Both the position numbers and the translations under genes were made by a program. From assembly GCA_963402885.1 (NCBI GenBank), contig OY727094.1:7814501-7878500 (forward strand): DNA of 64,000 nucleotides, in the 5' to 3' direction. Shown here in pieces: positions 48,601 to 55,982 of the stretch (the stretch's first letter is position 1; each line of letters starts with the position of its first letter). The notes beneath the pieces are model-generated. The model made no database searches, had not been told where the DNA came from, and worked only from the letters and a program-made list of their open reading frames with translations. This DNA comes from Antedon bifida. Its lineage: Eukaryota > Echinodermata > Crinoidea > Comatulida > Antedonidae.

Positions 48601-51600
48601 GTTTGCTATGTTTTGTTTTTAAACCTTCCTTAAAAGTTTTTTTTTATATTGGTTCTAATTAATTAAATTGAGTTAAAAAACAAATGGCCACATGGTGATT
48701 GGAATGTGATCAATCAACCAGGCTACTAAATTATTCTGTCTGTTCCATCAAAAATAATAAAAACTAAATCTTTCTGAGATACTTGAGGTTAATAGGTTGA
48801 TTAAAATTACATGAGCATATCACGATCTAATTATGGCGTCAAATAAATACTAGAAAACAATTCTTCAATTAGCGACACAAATTTGAACTTATAATTTGAA
48901 ACCATGCTGAAATAATCCTTCAATTAGTAAGCCAATCATCAATCAATCTATCAATCACATGGTTTGAGGTTAACCAATCAACTCCCAATTTATTTCATTA
49001 TATTCTGAAGTTTGACATTTCCTAAATGTGTGTGTGATTTAATACATTATTTGTTTTCATGTAAATCACATGTTAAACATTATTTATTGTAATTACCAGC
49101 TGAGAGTTTTATTAATACAAAACATGTTTAGTGCTTAAACCATTAATAGTCAATAAACACAGGGTATTTTATTTTAAGTTTTTATTCTAAACAAACTCAA
49201 TTGAGGTTAAACGATTCAGAGACATTCATCTCACATTTTTAAATTTTTTTAAATGGTTGTTTTTTTCCCTGTATCATGTATTGTTGTTAAGGAGATAAAT
49301 TAGTCTAAGATTTATATTTTGTAAGAATTTGATTTAATTGGTCCTGCTTCTACTGCACTACCAAAATACAGGTAACTTTCAATCTACACTTCAGACTGTA
49401 CCATTTATGGAAAGGGGTGTTCAATGAATTTATATCTTGCTCTTCAAGGAGAAAAGAATATTATCAGCTTTTCCAGGTAAGATTGGCACAAAATAGACTT
49501 AAACTAGATTTACATATTCAGTACCATGCAGTGTAGTACACTTTTTGTGATTGATACCTTGTCAGATTTTGGGCTACCCACTGGGGTCTTCTGTCCCAGT
49601 GGCAGGGATAACCTGTTTTTTATCAGATCTTTGTCGTCTAGTTGTATTGGAATCGGTATCGGCTTCTTTCCCTAAAAGCAAAATGCAAGAAATATGGCAT
49701 GCAAAAAGAAAAATGAGAAAATTTAAGAAGAAAAACAAAATCATAAAACAATCAATAATAAGAAATTCCCAGAATTCATTGCAAATATAATATAATGAAT
49801 ACACCGTCTCTAAATTTCAGTTCTTGATTTAAGTCAACCAATAAACATACAACAAATAAAATAAATAAATCTGTACAATTTTAATGTTGTTTAGGAGGGT
49901 ATTTGGTTGAAATTGTCAAGGGTTGTAGGTCTATTATTTTGTTTGTCAGATAACTACTGAGTACCATATATAGAGTCCAATTAGACTGAACTCTGCTAAG
50001 CTATACAGTATTTAAGATCAGCGCTGTACATATTACCCTGGTCATTTTTGGATCAAATATGTTTGGAAACATACACCCATAATGCAGTTACTGTAGTAAT
50101 CATGGCAAACTTGTTTCTTGACCTTATCAGGTACCACAGTATTTGTATACCTGGGTGGAGACAGAGGCAAATGTAAGTAAAATGTCTTGACCAAGGATAC
50201 AAGCAATGCAACGAGCATTGGATTTGAACCCACGACCAGTAGTCCAACGGCCAACACGCCCTTATGATTTAAAAATTTGTTTGTACAGTTATTTTGCACA
50301 CCTTTTCCCCCAATGTTAGTTGGTTAGTTAGTTGCCCCTCCCTCACCCCAATGATGCGCCATTGATGTACTCTTATTCATGTTTAGGGATTATAAAACAA
50401 TAAACAGATGCATTCTCAAAATCATTTTAGCTGATTACAATTGCTTTATACAGAATCACATCTTGCCACATAAAACACAAGAAATTTAGTCACCTTGAAT
50501 TATATCTGAGTAATTTATCAAGATAACTACGACGTGCAATGATCATTATTCTTATGCTGATTGCATTTTAAGACAATAATCTTTTGTTATAATTTGTAAT
50601 TTGCCCGTAGCAGATTGAATTTGAAGTAAAATCATCATTTTAAATATTGGAAAGTGATGTTTGAAATATCTCATTGAAGATTCATGATATCAGAGGATTC
50701 ACGATAAAAAAGGTCATGTAAAAAAAATGAAGCAAACATAGAATATTTTTAATAATTATTTTCTAAGATATGATTTTGATTTCCTCATACAGTTTTTCCA
50801 TCTTTCGTATTTGTAAGGGATAGGTTGTCAACATAGTGATGAGTTGGTAGGTGAAATTATATTAACTCTACACTTTCATCCAAAGTACAAAGGACATTGG
50901 CTGACAGAACTATATACGTCTGAATGCCCAAGATACCCAGGGATATTATATAGGCCTATATATAACACATATGATTGGTGAGCCTCAATTAAGCAAGGGA
51001 CAGTATTTGAGTTTGAAATTATACAAGGGGCTATATTTGAGCCTGGTATTTTTTTTATCCGGTTTATAATAAAATCTTTTAAAATAATAACTGTAAGGTT
51101 AAATCTCAGAAAGGCACTTGAACAATATTAATTCTTACGCTTAGTTCCCACTTGGGCGCAACAAAACTACATTGACACAACACAAGTGAGTTGACCAATC
51201 ACAGGTGGTAGTTTGGATGATGGTCAAAGTACTTGTGGAGAACTTACATCCTTGCATTGCGTCCTAGTGGGAACCAAGCTTTAAACCAATGTTACTACAT
51301 TTATTACTTGACTAAAATAAAGAACAACGTAATCACATGTTTATAATGTGCGTAAAAACTGCGAGACGAGAACAAATCTCGCAAAATATTGCAATGAATT
51401 CTGAGAAGGTAAGTCTACTAAAGAATAAGATGCAAATAAAGTATAATGAACAAAAGCAAGGGATTATGTGAGATTATTAACATCGCAATGGATTAAGACG
51501 AGATTAAGTACATCACTATACTAAAATGCATGCAAATGGATACGGATTATCAAGGATTTATCTATCCTTTGCAATAAAATATTTATGTTTAATTATTTGT

Positions 51601-52583
51601 GTAATATAAAATGCAAAATAAAATGTAAATAATAATGTTTAATCATTTTTCTAATTAACTAATGCAGCTCAATTTACATATTTATATAAATATGTATAAA
51701 ATGTATTTTAATAAACCTTTAATGATATCAATTTACATAATTTATTATCTACATTATAATTATAATTTATATAAATAGTTAATAATTTGGGTATATAATA
51801 TAAAATAAATGTAACTTTATCTAACTAATAGTGATTGTTGCATATTTGTAATCTACATATCTAAATAATAAATAGTTAATTTGCATATATTAATATTGAT
51901 GATGATGAATGAATATTTATAACATATAATGTATGTAATACATGTAATAATATGTAACATATCTATAAATTATATAAATATTTATTAATTCTTATATTAA
52001 ATGCAATAATAGAACTGAAAGAAATTGAAATAAATTCATATTAACGAAAATCCACATTTTATAATTAATAATTTCCATTAAGATGTGCATTAATATATGT
52101 TTTTATTTATTTTTACATACACATCGCAAGTTAATTTGTTTAATTCAGTAAATATTTGCTGTAATGAGGGAATGTTAATTTATATGTACAAATAATAGAC
52201 TGTTTGAAAATGAATATTTTATATTTAAAAAAAAAATAGATATAGACACATTTTAAATAAAAATATTTGTCTAGTCTCCACTCCACATAAATAAAATAAA
52301 AAAACTAAATGCACATAGAATTCCCGATAAAGATGTTTTATAGTAGTGATATTTAGCTAACATTCAGTTCCAAAAATACAATGTAGGACACACAGTCATG
52401 CTGACAAAAAGATATTTAAATCTTGAAGAATTAGTAATACAATAAATTAATAATAAATAATAAATTAACACAAAACAAGACAAATATATAATTTATGCAC
52501 ATACCTCGGTATTACGCCTCTTAATCACAGCTTTGCGTTTTAACTTTGAGTCGGACCTTGTAATGTCGATGGGCTTACTTTCC
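20685..52583 (-). CDS. PLEKHG5: PLEKHG5 (Syx)-like Rho guanine nucleotide exchange factor, 19 exons, 5' end missing
   Basis: PLEKHG5 activates RhoA through its Dbl-homology (DH) domain with an attached PH domain; in vertebrates it acts at cell junctions and in motor neurons. On the minus strand the visible exons join in phase to about 1007 residues if all are used (human about 1060): basic linker 1-64; ubiquitin-like/RBD-like domain about 65-145; linker with three RKDIFxHLG exons 170-265; DH about 330-555, with QQEAMWEIIFTEASYLKKL and the QRLTKYPLLL signature; PH about 575-675, with LLFTDMLLVTK and the terminal tryptophan in KQWLECI; acidic, Ser-rich tail 679-1007. Human PLEKHG5 matches run in the same order throughout, including SLGEVLLPVFE in the N-terminal domain. 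PLEKHG7 and PLEKHG6 are weaker matches. The initiator exon was not found, so N-terminal residues are missing. Confidence 0.88.
21675..22679 (-). other. RhoGEF intron with AACTGG repeat
   Basis: About 1 kb of intron before the last exon. Apart from the AACTGG-rich block I see nothing. Confidence 0.75.
22090..22370. repeat. AACTGG-rich inverted and direct repeat
   Basis: AACTGGAATTTTATAACTGG, CCAGTTAAAACTAGTTA and related words recur on both strands for about 280 bases. It may be a small foldback element ending in CCAGTTGAAA-type sequence, but I could not fix the ends. Confidence 0.6.
22680..22789 (-). CDS. PLEKHG5: RhoGEF exon, end of PH domain
   Basis: It encodes GFAVVYEDEYGCAVSAFIVQ and KQWLECIKKAK, matching human FLLIYLNEFHSAVGAYTFQ and RGWVDTIYNAQ. 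The C-terminal PH tryptophan is present. Confidence 0.92.
22975..23121. mobile_element. Family A element in RhoGEF intron
   Basis: AAAGCTCTGTCTACACTATC on the left and GATAGTGTAGATAGAGCTTAA on the right. The interior repeats ATGCCCAAATATAGTAGTGA. It ends about 85 bases from the exon at 23207. Confidence 0.87.
23207..23348 (-). CDS. PLEKHG5: RhoGEF exon, PH domain
   Basis: It encodes VDATGLLFTDMLLVTKKSLK and IKQPMRIDRL, matching human YCFLFTDLLLVTKAVKK and IRPPLLVDKI. The donor GGAA|GTAAGT leaves one base. Confidence 0.92.
23349..23930 (-). other. RhoGEF intron with family C element and GC-rich block
   Basis: Besides the family C copy, 23660-23770 is unusually GC-rich for this window (GAGCGCCCCTGCCCACCGAT, GACCCGGAGGGAG), perhaps another old repeat. 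No exon seen. Confidence 0.7.
23401..23572 (-). mobile_element. Family C element in RhoGEF intron
   Basis: CAGTGGCGTAACGCAGAGG on the left and GACGTTACGCCACTG on the right, with GGTTTAGGAACCCCAAGTAG and GCTCAGGGGCCCCC inside. Confidence 0.85.
23931..24047 (-). CDS. PLEKHG5: RhoGEF exon, DH-PH junction
   Basis: It encodes LLALKALNLKSAMPNAMPDQ then VRWLILEGPLKIKD, matching human LDLTAPIPG and RQLLLEGSLRMKEG. It opens the PH domain. Confidence 0.88.
24048..24809 (-). other. RhoGEF intron with SINE
   Basis: The only recognised content is the tRNA-like SINE on the plus strand at 24620-24760. Confidence 0.7.
24620..24760 (+). mobile_element. tRNA-derived SINE, tRNA-like head
   Basis: GCCCCAGTGTCTAATGGTTAGG with a closing TTGGGGT makes a seven-pair acceptor-like stem, TCTGC/GCAGA an anticodon-like stem with a 7-base loop, and AGGTTCAAATCTC is a polymerase III B box. 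The T stem does not pair, so it is not a working tRNA gene. A T run follows the head. Confidence 0.65.
24810..24950 (-). CDS. PLEKHG5: RhoGEF exon, end of DH domain
   Basis: It encodes ETEVGSFIRSVNHEVR and LERLEEVASRIESCDIV, matching human SVERFIHHVNACMRQ and RLAAVVSRIDAYEVV. 47 codons, phase 0. Confidence 0.88.
25130..25616. repeat. ATCATCAAATCTTTC tract next to a splice donor
   Basis: About 480 bases of degenerate direct repeats of TCATCAAATCTTTCAAATC. On the minus strand this is the first part of the intron after exon 25617-25766, so the repeat abuts the 5' splice site. Confidence 0.85.
25617..25766 (-). CDS. PLEKHG5: RhoGEF exon, DH signature
   Basis: It encodes WCEQHTKSERRSLAELLVSP then MQRLTKYPLLLGAV. 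The QRLTKYPLLL block is the most conserved part of Dbl-family DH domains and lies at the Rho contact. The donor is AAAGG|GTAAAA, inside a repeat tract. Confidence 0.93.
25767..26222 (-). other. RhoGEF intron with transposon-like repeats
   Basis: AAACTTTCCTGTGA occurs twice (about 25848 and 25931), and CTTATTCAGGACACTGCCC resembles family G words. It is probably a degraded element; no exon seen. Confidence 0.5.
26223..26333 (-). CDS. PLEKHG5: RhoGEF exon, DH domain
   Basis: It encodes FQERFYPYNKFCREEEKC and ENDAFKLFVD, matching human LFKPYIRYCMEEEGC and DNDLFRAYI. 37 codons, phase 0. The acceptor is TTCATAG|TTCCAG and the donor is GTAGAC|GTAAGT. Confidence 0.9.
26542..26691 (-). CDS. PLEKHG5: RhoGEF exon, DH domain
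   Basis: It encodes IDSEKLFSNIRDIQDLHIKF and continues to VDIAKAFET, matching human AERLFSNIPEIAQLHRRLW. 50 codons, phase 0. The acceptor is TTCTCAG|ATCGAT and the donor is GAAACA|GTAAGA. Confidence 0.9.
26692..27255 (-). other. RhoGEF intron
   Basis: 564 bases with a GC-richer patch near 26960-27000. I see nothing else. Confidence 0.65.
27256..27306 (-). CDS. PLEKHG5: RhoGEF 51-base DH microexon
   Basis: It encodes LFLSVLLNVQQHLILCE, matching human LFLCCLLNLQESGLLCE. The acceptor is ACTTTTAG|CTTTTT and the donor is TGCGAG|GTAAGT. Found from homology; it is too short to stand out as an open frame. Confidence 0.88.
27421..27545. mobile_element. Family A element, left end truncated
   Basis: It begins inside the left repeat (ACTTATCAAACTTTATGTG) and ends AGTTTGTAGACAGAGCTTTA. 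GATATCATATCACTACCATA is inside. Confidence 0.78.
27552..27883. mobile_element. Family D element in RhoGEF intron
   Basis: CTTAAAGATGTATTGTCCCCC on the left and GGGGGACAATATATCTTTAAG on the right, with the full TTGGCTGCCAGCCAATGGG core. It ends about 100 bases from exon 27986-28120. Confidence 0.87.
27986..28120 (-). CDS. PLEKHG5: RhoGEF exon, start of DH domain
   Basis: It encodes ESWKEI, TKQQRDQQEAMWEIIFTE and ASYLKKLNIIVD, matching human DSWRELI and QQEAVWELLHTEASYIRKL. First conserved DH helix. The donor is GTGGAT|GTAAGTG. Confidence 0.9.
28121..29338 (-). other. RhoGEF intron with retroelement-like pieces
   Basis: It contains repeat H copy 1, CAACGTTTCGGTATCGAAAT at about 28838 and, on the minus strand near 29269-29291, CTGATGA followed by GAAAC. 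No exon seen. Confidence 0.6.
28925..29030. repeat. Dispersed repeat H, copy 1
   Basis: AAATCCAAAGGCAAATTACTG and CAGTGGCTGGATCTCAATGG, then GAGATACAAAA and AAGCGAAAAG, occur inverted at 46.1 kb. Confidence 0.75.
29339..29470 (-). CDS. PLEKHG5: RhoGEF exon before the DH domain
   Basis: It encodes EVKDIRLIELEDKLQLYMEE and GLPEFPALLSF, matching human EVDKMEQLEGKLHTY and GLPRLPRGLRF. The acceptor is TTTCAG|GAAGTT and the donor is GAACTT|GTAAGA; phase 0. Confidence 0.86.
29471..31889 (-). other. RhoGEF intron, 2.4 kb
   Basis: Very AT-rich. One family B element at 31517-31652; otherwise I see nothing. Confidence 0.7.
31517..31652. mobile_element. Family B inverted-repeat element in RhoGEF intron
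   Basis: AAGCTTGGTTCTCAG on the left and GCATCCTAGTGGGAACCAAGCTT on the right, with CATGATTGGTCAAATTAC in the centre. It lies in the intron between exon 31890-32036 and exon 29339-29470. Confidence 0.82.
31890..32036 (-). CDS. PLEKHG5: RhoGEF duplicated exon C (RKDIFTHLG plus Ser/Pro linker)
   Basis: The acceptor is ACATTTCAG|CAACAA and the donor is CCTAAG|GTTTGTAC. Its 49 codons (phase 0) start QQYHRKDIFTHLGMS and continue with a Ser/Pro-rich stretch containing RRVSLP, a possible basophilic kinase or 14-3-3 type site. Third version of the motif. Confidence 0.8.
32037..35002 (-). other. RhoGEF intron between duplicated exons B and C
   Basis: About 3 kb, very AT-rich, with short TA runs near 34730 and 34910. 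I saw no further RKDIF-type exon by eye. Confidence 0.65.
35003..35074 (-). CDS. PLEKHG5: RhoGEF duplicated exon B (RKDIFGHLG)
   Basis: The acceptor is TCTAACTAG|TCGCTTG, after a long pyrimidine tract, and the donor is CCAGCA|GTAAGACT. Its 24 codons (phase 0 at both ends) read SLDHGQEYKF, RKDIFGHLG, ITPPA. Nearly the same motif as exon A, but with many silent differences, so the duplication is old and selected. Confidence 0.82.
35510..35870. repeat. 30-bp minisatellite
   Basis: About eleven units of CCGGGAGGAGATATTGGGATACACAATTAT type with frequent substitutions. It lies in the intron between the two short RKDIF exons of the RhoGEF gene. Confidence 0.88.
36725..36945. repeat. 30-bp minisatellite rich in inverted CCAAT boxes
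   Basis: About seven units of TTGCCATTTGATTGGCTGACTTTTTGTATC type. Most units contain TGATTGGCT, which on the other strand is AGCCAATCA, a good NF-Y (CCAAT) site. Confidence 0.88.
37042..37139. mobile_element. Family B element, short copy
   Basis: AAGCTTGGTTCTCACTTG and CACGTGGGAACCAAGCTT are the ends, with GAGTTGACCAATCACAA in the centre. It is near, but outside, a CCAAT-rich minisatellite. Confidence 0.8.
37544..37612 (-). CDS. PLEKHG5: RhoGEF duplicated exon A (RKDIFGHLG)
   Basis: The acceptor is CAATGTAG|TCAGATTCC and the donor is CATCCT|GTAAGAGT. Its 23 codons (phase 0 at both ends) read SDSEFGQTY, then RKDIFGHLG, IAPHP. It can be skipped or included without changing frame. A strong hairpin lies upstream in the intron. 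Confidence 0.82.
37739..37820 (-). other. Near-perfect hairpin upstream of a duplicated exon
   Basis: The arms at 37739-37772 (starting GTGCAATGGTACAAATAATT) and 37787-37820 (ending TGTACCATTGCAC) pair over 34 bases with one mismatch, around a 14-base loop. On the minus strand it lies about 130 bases before the 3' splice site of exon 37544-37612. It could be a splicing-control structure, a miRNA-like precursor or a foldback element remnant. Confidence 0.9.
38680..39446. mobile_element. Family G-like element enlarged by an internal minisatellite
   Basis: CAGTAGAACTCCTCATTTGGGA at the left and AGAAGTTCTACTGCAC at the right form inverted ends around the 18-bp array. CTATATTCAGGGAAATTTTGTTGG just inside the right end resembles the family G copy at 40.2 kb. 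Confidence 0.6.
38718..39392. repeat. 18-bp minisatellite, about 37 units, with higher-order pattern
   Basis: The unit is AAGGGCCAACCTCTAYTY. Variants (AAGAGCC, AAGGGTC, AAGGAAC, CCAAGCTC) recur in the same order, for example from about 38941 and again from about 39085, a period of about eight units. Because 18 is a multiple of three and the unit has no stop, long frames run on both strands (RANLYS repeats on plus, NRGWPL on minus). Inside the RhoGEF intron. Confidence 0.92.
40036..40250. mobile_element. Family G element (AGAACCCCTATTCAGGGG ends)
   Basis: TATAACCCTATTCAGGGGACT on the left and TCCCCTGAATAGGGGTTCTACTAT on the right are inverted repeats. The interior has ACGAGGACACCCTGTGATG. 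The short frame through it is not a gene. Confidence 0.65.
43885..43973 (-). CDS. PLEKHG5: RhoGEF exon 5 (linker)
   Basis: The acceptor is TTCTCAG|CTAAAAGG, completing a Ser codon, then KRKDSAIGDGRRTVGPRALR and NMKAWDDKD. The donor is AAGGAC|GTAAGTAC. It ends phase 0, as the following duplicated exons require. Confidence 0.82.
43974..44746 (-). other. RhoGEF intron with rearranged family D element
   Basis: The family D copy at 44390-44630 is the only feature recognised. Confidence 0.65.
44390..44630. mobile_element. Family D element, internally rearranged
   Basis: The left half (CCATTGGCTGACAGCCAAT, then AAAATGGCATATTCAA) is in reverse orientation relative to the right half (ATAACTTTATTAAAATTGC, then CATGATTTTTGGGAGTC). 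In the other copies these halves have the same orientation, so part of this copy is inverted. Confidence 0.65.
44747..44883 (-). CDS. PLEKHG5: RhoGEF exon 4 (ubiquitin-like domain)
   Basis: It encodes EAIQPLCETRKI, NIQVFLESSSSPLPLEI and YHLGGQKIYIR, matching human GEVLLPVFERKGI, KVDIYLDQSNTPLSLTF and YRFGGHYLRV. The donor is CGCT|GTAAGTTA. Confidence 0.88.
45141..45230. mobile_element. Family A element, right end lost
   Basis: CTCTGTCTACACTATCAAACT begins the copy; TGTGATATGGTAGTGATGAC and CACATTTTCATTTTTTGTCA follow, then the match ends. Confidence 0.75.
46105..46195. repeat. Dispersed repeat H, copy 2 (inverted)
   Basis: CTTTTCGCTTTATTTTTGTA, CTCCATTGAGATCCAGCCACTG and TTTTGCCTTTGGATTTATATG are the reverse complement of copy 1. 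Nature unknown; perhaps a retroelement fragment. Confidence 0.75.
46695..46770 (+). mobile_element. SINE fragment with B box
   Basis: TTGGGTTCAAATCCCGCC is a B box, followed by CACCTTTTTCTTTTCTCATG, similar to the sequence after the tRNA-like head at 24.7 kb. The 5' part is missing. Confidence 0.5.
47623..47782. mobile_element. Family A element near a RhoGEF exon
   Basis: TAAGCTCTGTCTACACTATC on the left and AAAGTTTGAAAGTGTAGACAA on the right, with two tandem copies of CCCAAATATGGTAGTG inside. It ends about 65 bases from the donor side of exon 47848-47936. Confidence 0.85.
47848..47936 (-). CDS. PLEKHG5: RhoGEF exon 3 (start of ubiquitin-like domain)
   Basis: It encodes RMREFFHVDLEILGAKEVV and IKNKSL, matching human ECFTLKFDLNVDIETEIV and KKKSL. 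The donor is CTCAG|GTTGGT; it leaves two bases. Confidence 0.85.
47937..49557 (-). other. RhoGEF intron, 1.6 kb
   Basis: AT-rich; I see no repeat with clear ends and no exon. Confidence 0.65.
49558..49671 (-). CDS. PLEKHG5: RhoGEF exon 2 (linker)
   Basis: The acceptor is CTTTTAG|GGAAAG and the donor is GACAAG|GTATCA. Its 38 codons (phase 0) start GKKPIPIPIQLDDKDLIKN and end GSPKSDK. Low conservation; it may be alternatively used. Confidence 0.65.
50020..50263 (-). mobile_element. tRNA-derived SINE
   Basis: On the minus strand GGGCGTGTTGGCCGTTGGACT carries an A-box-like head, and GTGGGTTCAAATCC is a B box (50220-50231 on plus). The tail has GTATGTTTCCAAACATATTTG and GATCCAAAAATGACC, shared with a truncated copy at 60.3 kb. 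Confidence 0.7.
51138..51282. mobile_element. Family B inverted-repeat element
   Basis: CGCTTAGTTCCCACTTGGGCGCAAC on the left and GCGTCCTAGTGGGAACCAAGCTT on the right enclose GAGTTGACCAATCACAGG. Confidence 0.8.
52505..52583 (-). CDS. PLEKHG5: RhoGEF exon 1 visible (basic linker)
   Basis: The acceptor is TCATAG|GGAAAG and the donor is ACCGAG|GTATGT. One base completes a codon from an upstream exon, then ESKPIDITRSDSKLKRKAVI and KRRNTE follow. Other frames hit stops. It parallels the basic stretch before the N-terminal domain of PLEKHG5. Confidence 0.75.
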
Positions 52584-52936
52584 CTATGACAAGAAAAAAC
52601 AAAAAGAAACCAAAAATTATAAAACCACATTGTCAGGAAGAATAAAACCATGTCATTGGCCCAATCATTAAAACAAATTCTGTAGACCATTTAAGTTTGT
52701 GTATAAATGTCTATCAGAAAACCACATTGTACTGTAAAAAAAAAAAAAATAAAGCCATTTATTTTTTTAATACCACAATATTTCGCAGACCATTAAAGTT
52801 TGTGCTTTATGTCTGATTTTACAGGAAGTAGAGTTGAGGTAGGCATTGTTACACTTAAAATTTTTAGAATTTATACATTTTGTCAATTTAATTCTAGTAA
52901 ATATATCTATAAAACATTGAAAAATGAGGTAGTTTT

Positions 52937-53119
52937 TTTAACGCAGAGGGGTGACGCCCCTGGTTTAGGGACCATAAGTGGCCCTCCAACACTAGAGGTC
53001 TCTGACGTTTTTAGCCTTTTTCGACATATTGTAATGCCTGTTTTCTTCCTCTGGGCCCTGCTCAGGGGCCCTCATAACCTCCCGGGGCCTCGAGTTTAGC
53101 CAGTGAGCGCTCATAGCCT
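52937..53119 (-). mobile_element. Family C element, degraded ends
   Basis: TTAACGCAGAGGGG, GGTTTAGGGACCATAAGTGG and GCTCAGGGGCCCTCATAACC, then CCAGTGAGCGCTCATAGCC, align with the other copies, but both CAGTGGCGTAAC termini are damaged. Confidence 0.75.
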
Positions 53120-53624
53120 GTAGTTGTGTAGAAGGTATGTGAGAAACAGAATAAAGTTAAACATAAAAAATGTTATAACAAAATAATTTAAACTCCAATT
53201 ATTGGAGGAAATATGCCAGACGTGATCGCTGTTTAAGATAGCAAAGTAAACAAATAAAGGGTTTACAATGCATAAAAGCATACAAAAAAAGGAAAATGGT
53301 AAAGGTGAACCTTTCATTTGAACTACTTTATAGCAGCCTCTTGTGTAAATAACACATCTTATTTGTAGCATTGTGCAAGATTCAACAACACATTAAAAGG
53401 GGATTTTTTTTATTCACAATTTAGACATTTTATTTATGCTTAATCAATTATGGTTAGTTGCGTTTTTATTCATGCTCCTGCATAAGAATTAGGGGAGCAC
53501 TAGGGGTGAGCGCACCCCTGCCTGTTAAAAAATAAAATTATGAACTTAGATATCTGTGACAGATTATTAATATTATAATGTTTAGTATTCTACTGTGGAC
53601 TCCAATGCAGCAAAAACGTCCCTA

Positions 53625-53842
53625 AAGCTCTGTCCACACTATCAAACTAGTTTGACAAAAAAAGTGTGATGCCCATATAATGGTAGTGATATGCCCAAAT
53701 ATGGTAGTGACAAAAAAGTGTGATATACCCATATAATGGTAATGATATGCTGAAATATGGTAGTGATATGACATCATCATGTCCATGGGCACATCTCATT
53801 TTTTGTCGTTCACATTAAGTTTGATAGTGTAGACAGAGCTTT
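53625..53842. mobile_element. Family A element, enlarged copy
   Basis: AAAGCTCTGTCCACACTATC on the left and GATAGTGTAGACAGAGCTTTA on the right. The inner unit (ATGCCCAAATATGGTAGTGA with AAAAAGTGTGAT) is repeated, making this copy longer (about 218 bp) than the others. Confidence 0.87.
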
Positions 53843-55982
53843 AGAAAAAAGATTCTCACTGATAAACAAATTATAAAGAAACTGAATTGTAGCAGGTGAA
53901 AGCTTTTTAATGAGACAATTGCATTAATTTGTCACTATATTATGTGACATTTATAAGTAATTTGTCATTACAGCTACATTTTGTCCTTGTTAAACCACCA
54001 CAGGATATTTCTGTTGGCATGGTTACGGTGATTGCAATTACTCCATTGACCAACAGGTTTCATTTCCGTTTCAAATAAATATTTTTTTTTTAAATAAAGA
54101 TTAAAAAGCAAGATTTTTTACCATATCTCGATTTTTTGTAAGTTATTTCTCAACAAGAATAGAATAATACTGTACTTTAAAACAAATTTTATATAATTTT
54201 TTTTTTGATGTTGCACCAATGTGAGCGGTCAGAGATAAGCTAAAAAAAGCCTTCAACGGCAAGTATTGTACGCAAGACAAATGGATAACTATAAATGTGA
54301 TTTAAAATAATATGGTTGGATTTGTATGACCATTTGTAAAGATAAATGAGTTTATTTATAGATGATGGGGAGTATGTACATATGAAGGGGTAAAGGTTGC
54401 TGATAACAATGTAAAGATGTAAAGAAACAAGTTTATATAATATTTATAGGCTATTATAGAGAAATCTAATATTAAAGAAGCAAGCTTTCATTTTTGTTAC
54501 AGGAGCAGAACATCCTTGGACGTTGAAATATATGATTTTGAAATAGGGGGAGAGGGGTGTGGATGGCCCTTTAAATTGAACTTCTGACCCTACACAAAAT
54601 TGCTCTACATTGTGCATTGTGTTCATAGGATTTGTGGAGGATGGATACACCAATGCTACTTGTAGCACTATCTATAGAGTACCTCTGTTTTATTTCTTAA
54701 ATACTATTTATAGAATGAATATCACTTTAAGTAATACTATGATGTATAAAATTCAGTTAGGCAAACTTTTAATATTATTAATCGTATTATACTTAATTAC
54801 AAATTAATTTCATGTATTTATCATACATGATTTTAATACATACATTTAATCTGTATAGTGGCATATCACTGCCCATGCTATTTCCAGTTCGGAGACATTA
54901 TTCACAGTATGTTGTAGTAAACACCTATACACGTTTGGGCGATTACGATAACACTATCTAATTTGCATATCAAAACTTTGGTCATGCTTCATCGGTTTAG
55001 TGATTTAAATCTAATAACTATCGGTGTTTACATAGAGGATTAGAGTGGGAGGAGTTTAATTGGTTAATTGACATTCTTTATGGTGAAACATTGATTTTAT
55101 GTATGTTGGTAAATGTTAATAATGATGTTAAGAAAACATGGACCTATAAATTAGAATCATTTATCAGTCCATGGATAAACTATTTTTAAAAATTTATAAA
55201 ATTATATATAAACACAGGTTATTCATTATTTAGTAATTTATAGTTTAAAGAGAGTACTGTATTTGGGACAGTAATGATGACATTCCACCAAAATAAATTT
55301 GTACCATGTACCCTAAAAAACACATACAACATTTATAAATCTCATTGTAGGCGAACTAATGTTGCTAACTAGTCATTCATTCACTTTATTTTCGCATCAT
55401 CATTTGATTGCCAGAATGTTATGTTAATCAGCATAATAGTATATATTGTAGGTTTAACCCAATTTTTAATTAATTTTTTTTAATGGTAAAGCACAATGAT
55501 CCTCTTATAGAGTAATTAAAGGTAATTAAACGAGTTAATTACGTGAGTTAATTAGCTTTGGGTTAACTTCTAGCCTGCAGTAGGTGTGAAAATATAATTT
55601 AAAGCTATTGGCAAACTAAATTATATATCAATCTGAATAAATATATTGTATTTAAACTGACATACAATACACCTTATTTTGGCAGTTTCTCTTAGTCTTT
55701 TGCTAAAAAATTAACTATTATATTATAAGGCTTAAGACACCACCAGCATAATATTCCATTCAAAGGACACAGCAAAAGAGTTACAACCTTTTATTTTACT
55801 TTATTACTCTTTCAGTGAAGAAAAAAAAAATATACAAAAATAAACAACTGCATTTTGCCTAAGGGCATACATGGAATGATACAGACAGGTTTCTGATTCT
55901 TTTTCAGCAGAGCCATCTGCTATCTTAAAGTGTTCATAGTGTTGCAGTTGTCTATTACAAAAAGTACTGTTGAATGAATATT

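Larger units (their letters stand above)
49672..52504 (-). other. RhoGEF intron, 2.8 kb
   Basis: A SINE at 50020-50263 and a family B element at 51138-51282; 51540-52250 is extremely AT-rich. No exon seen. Confidence 0.65.
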
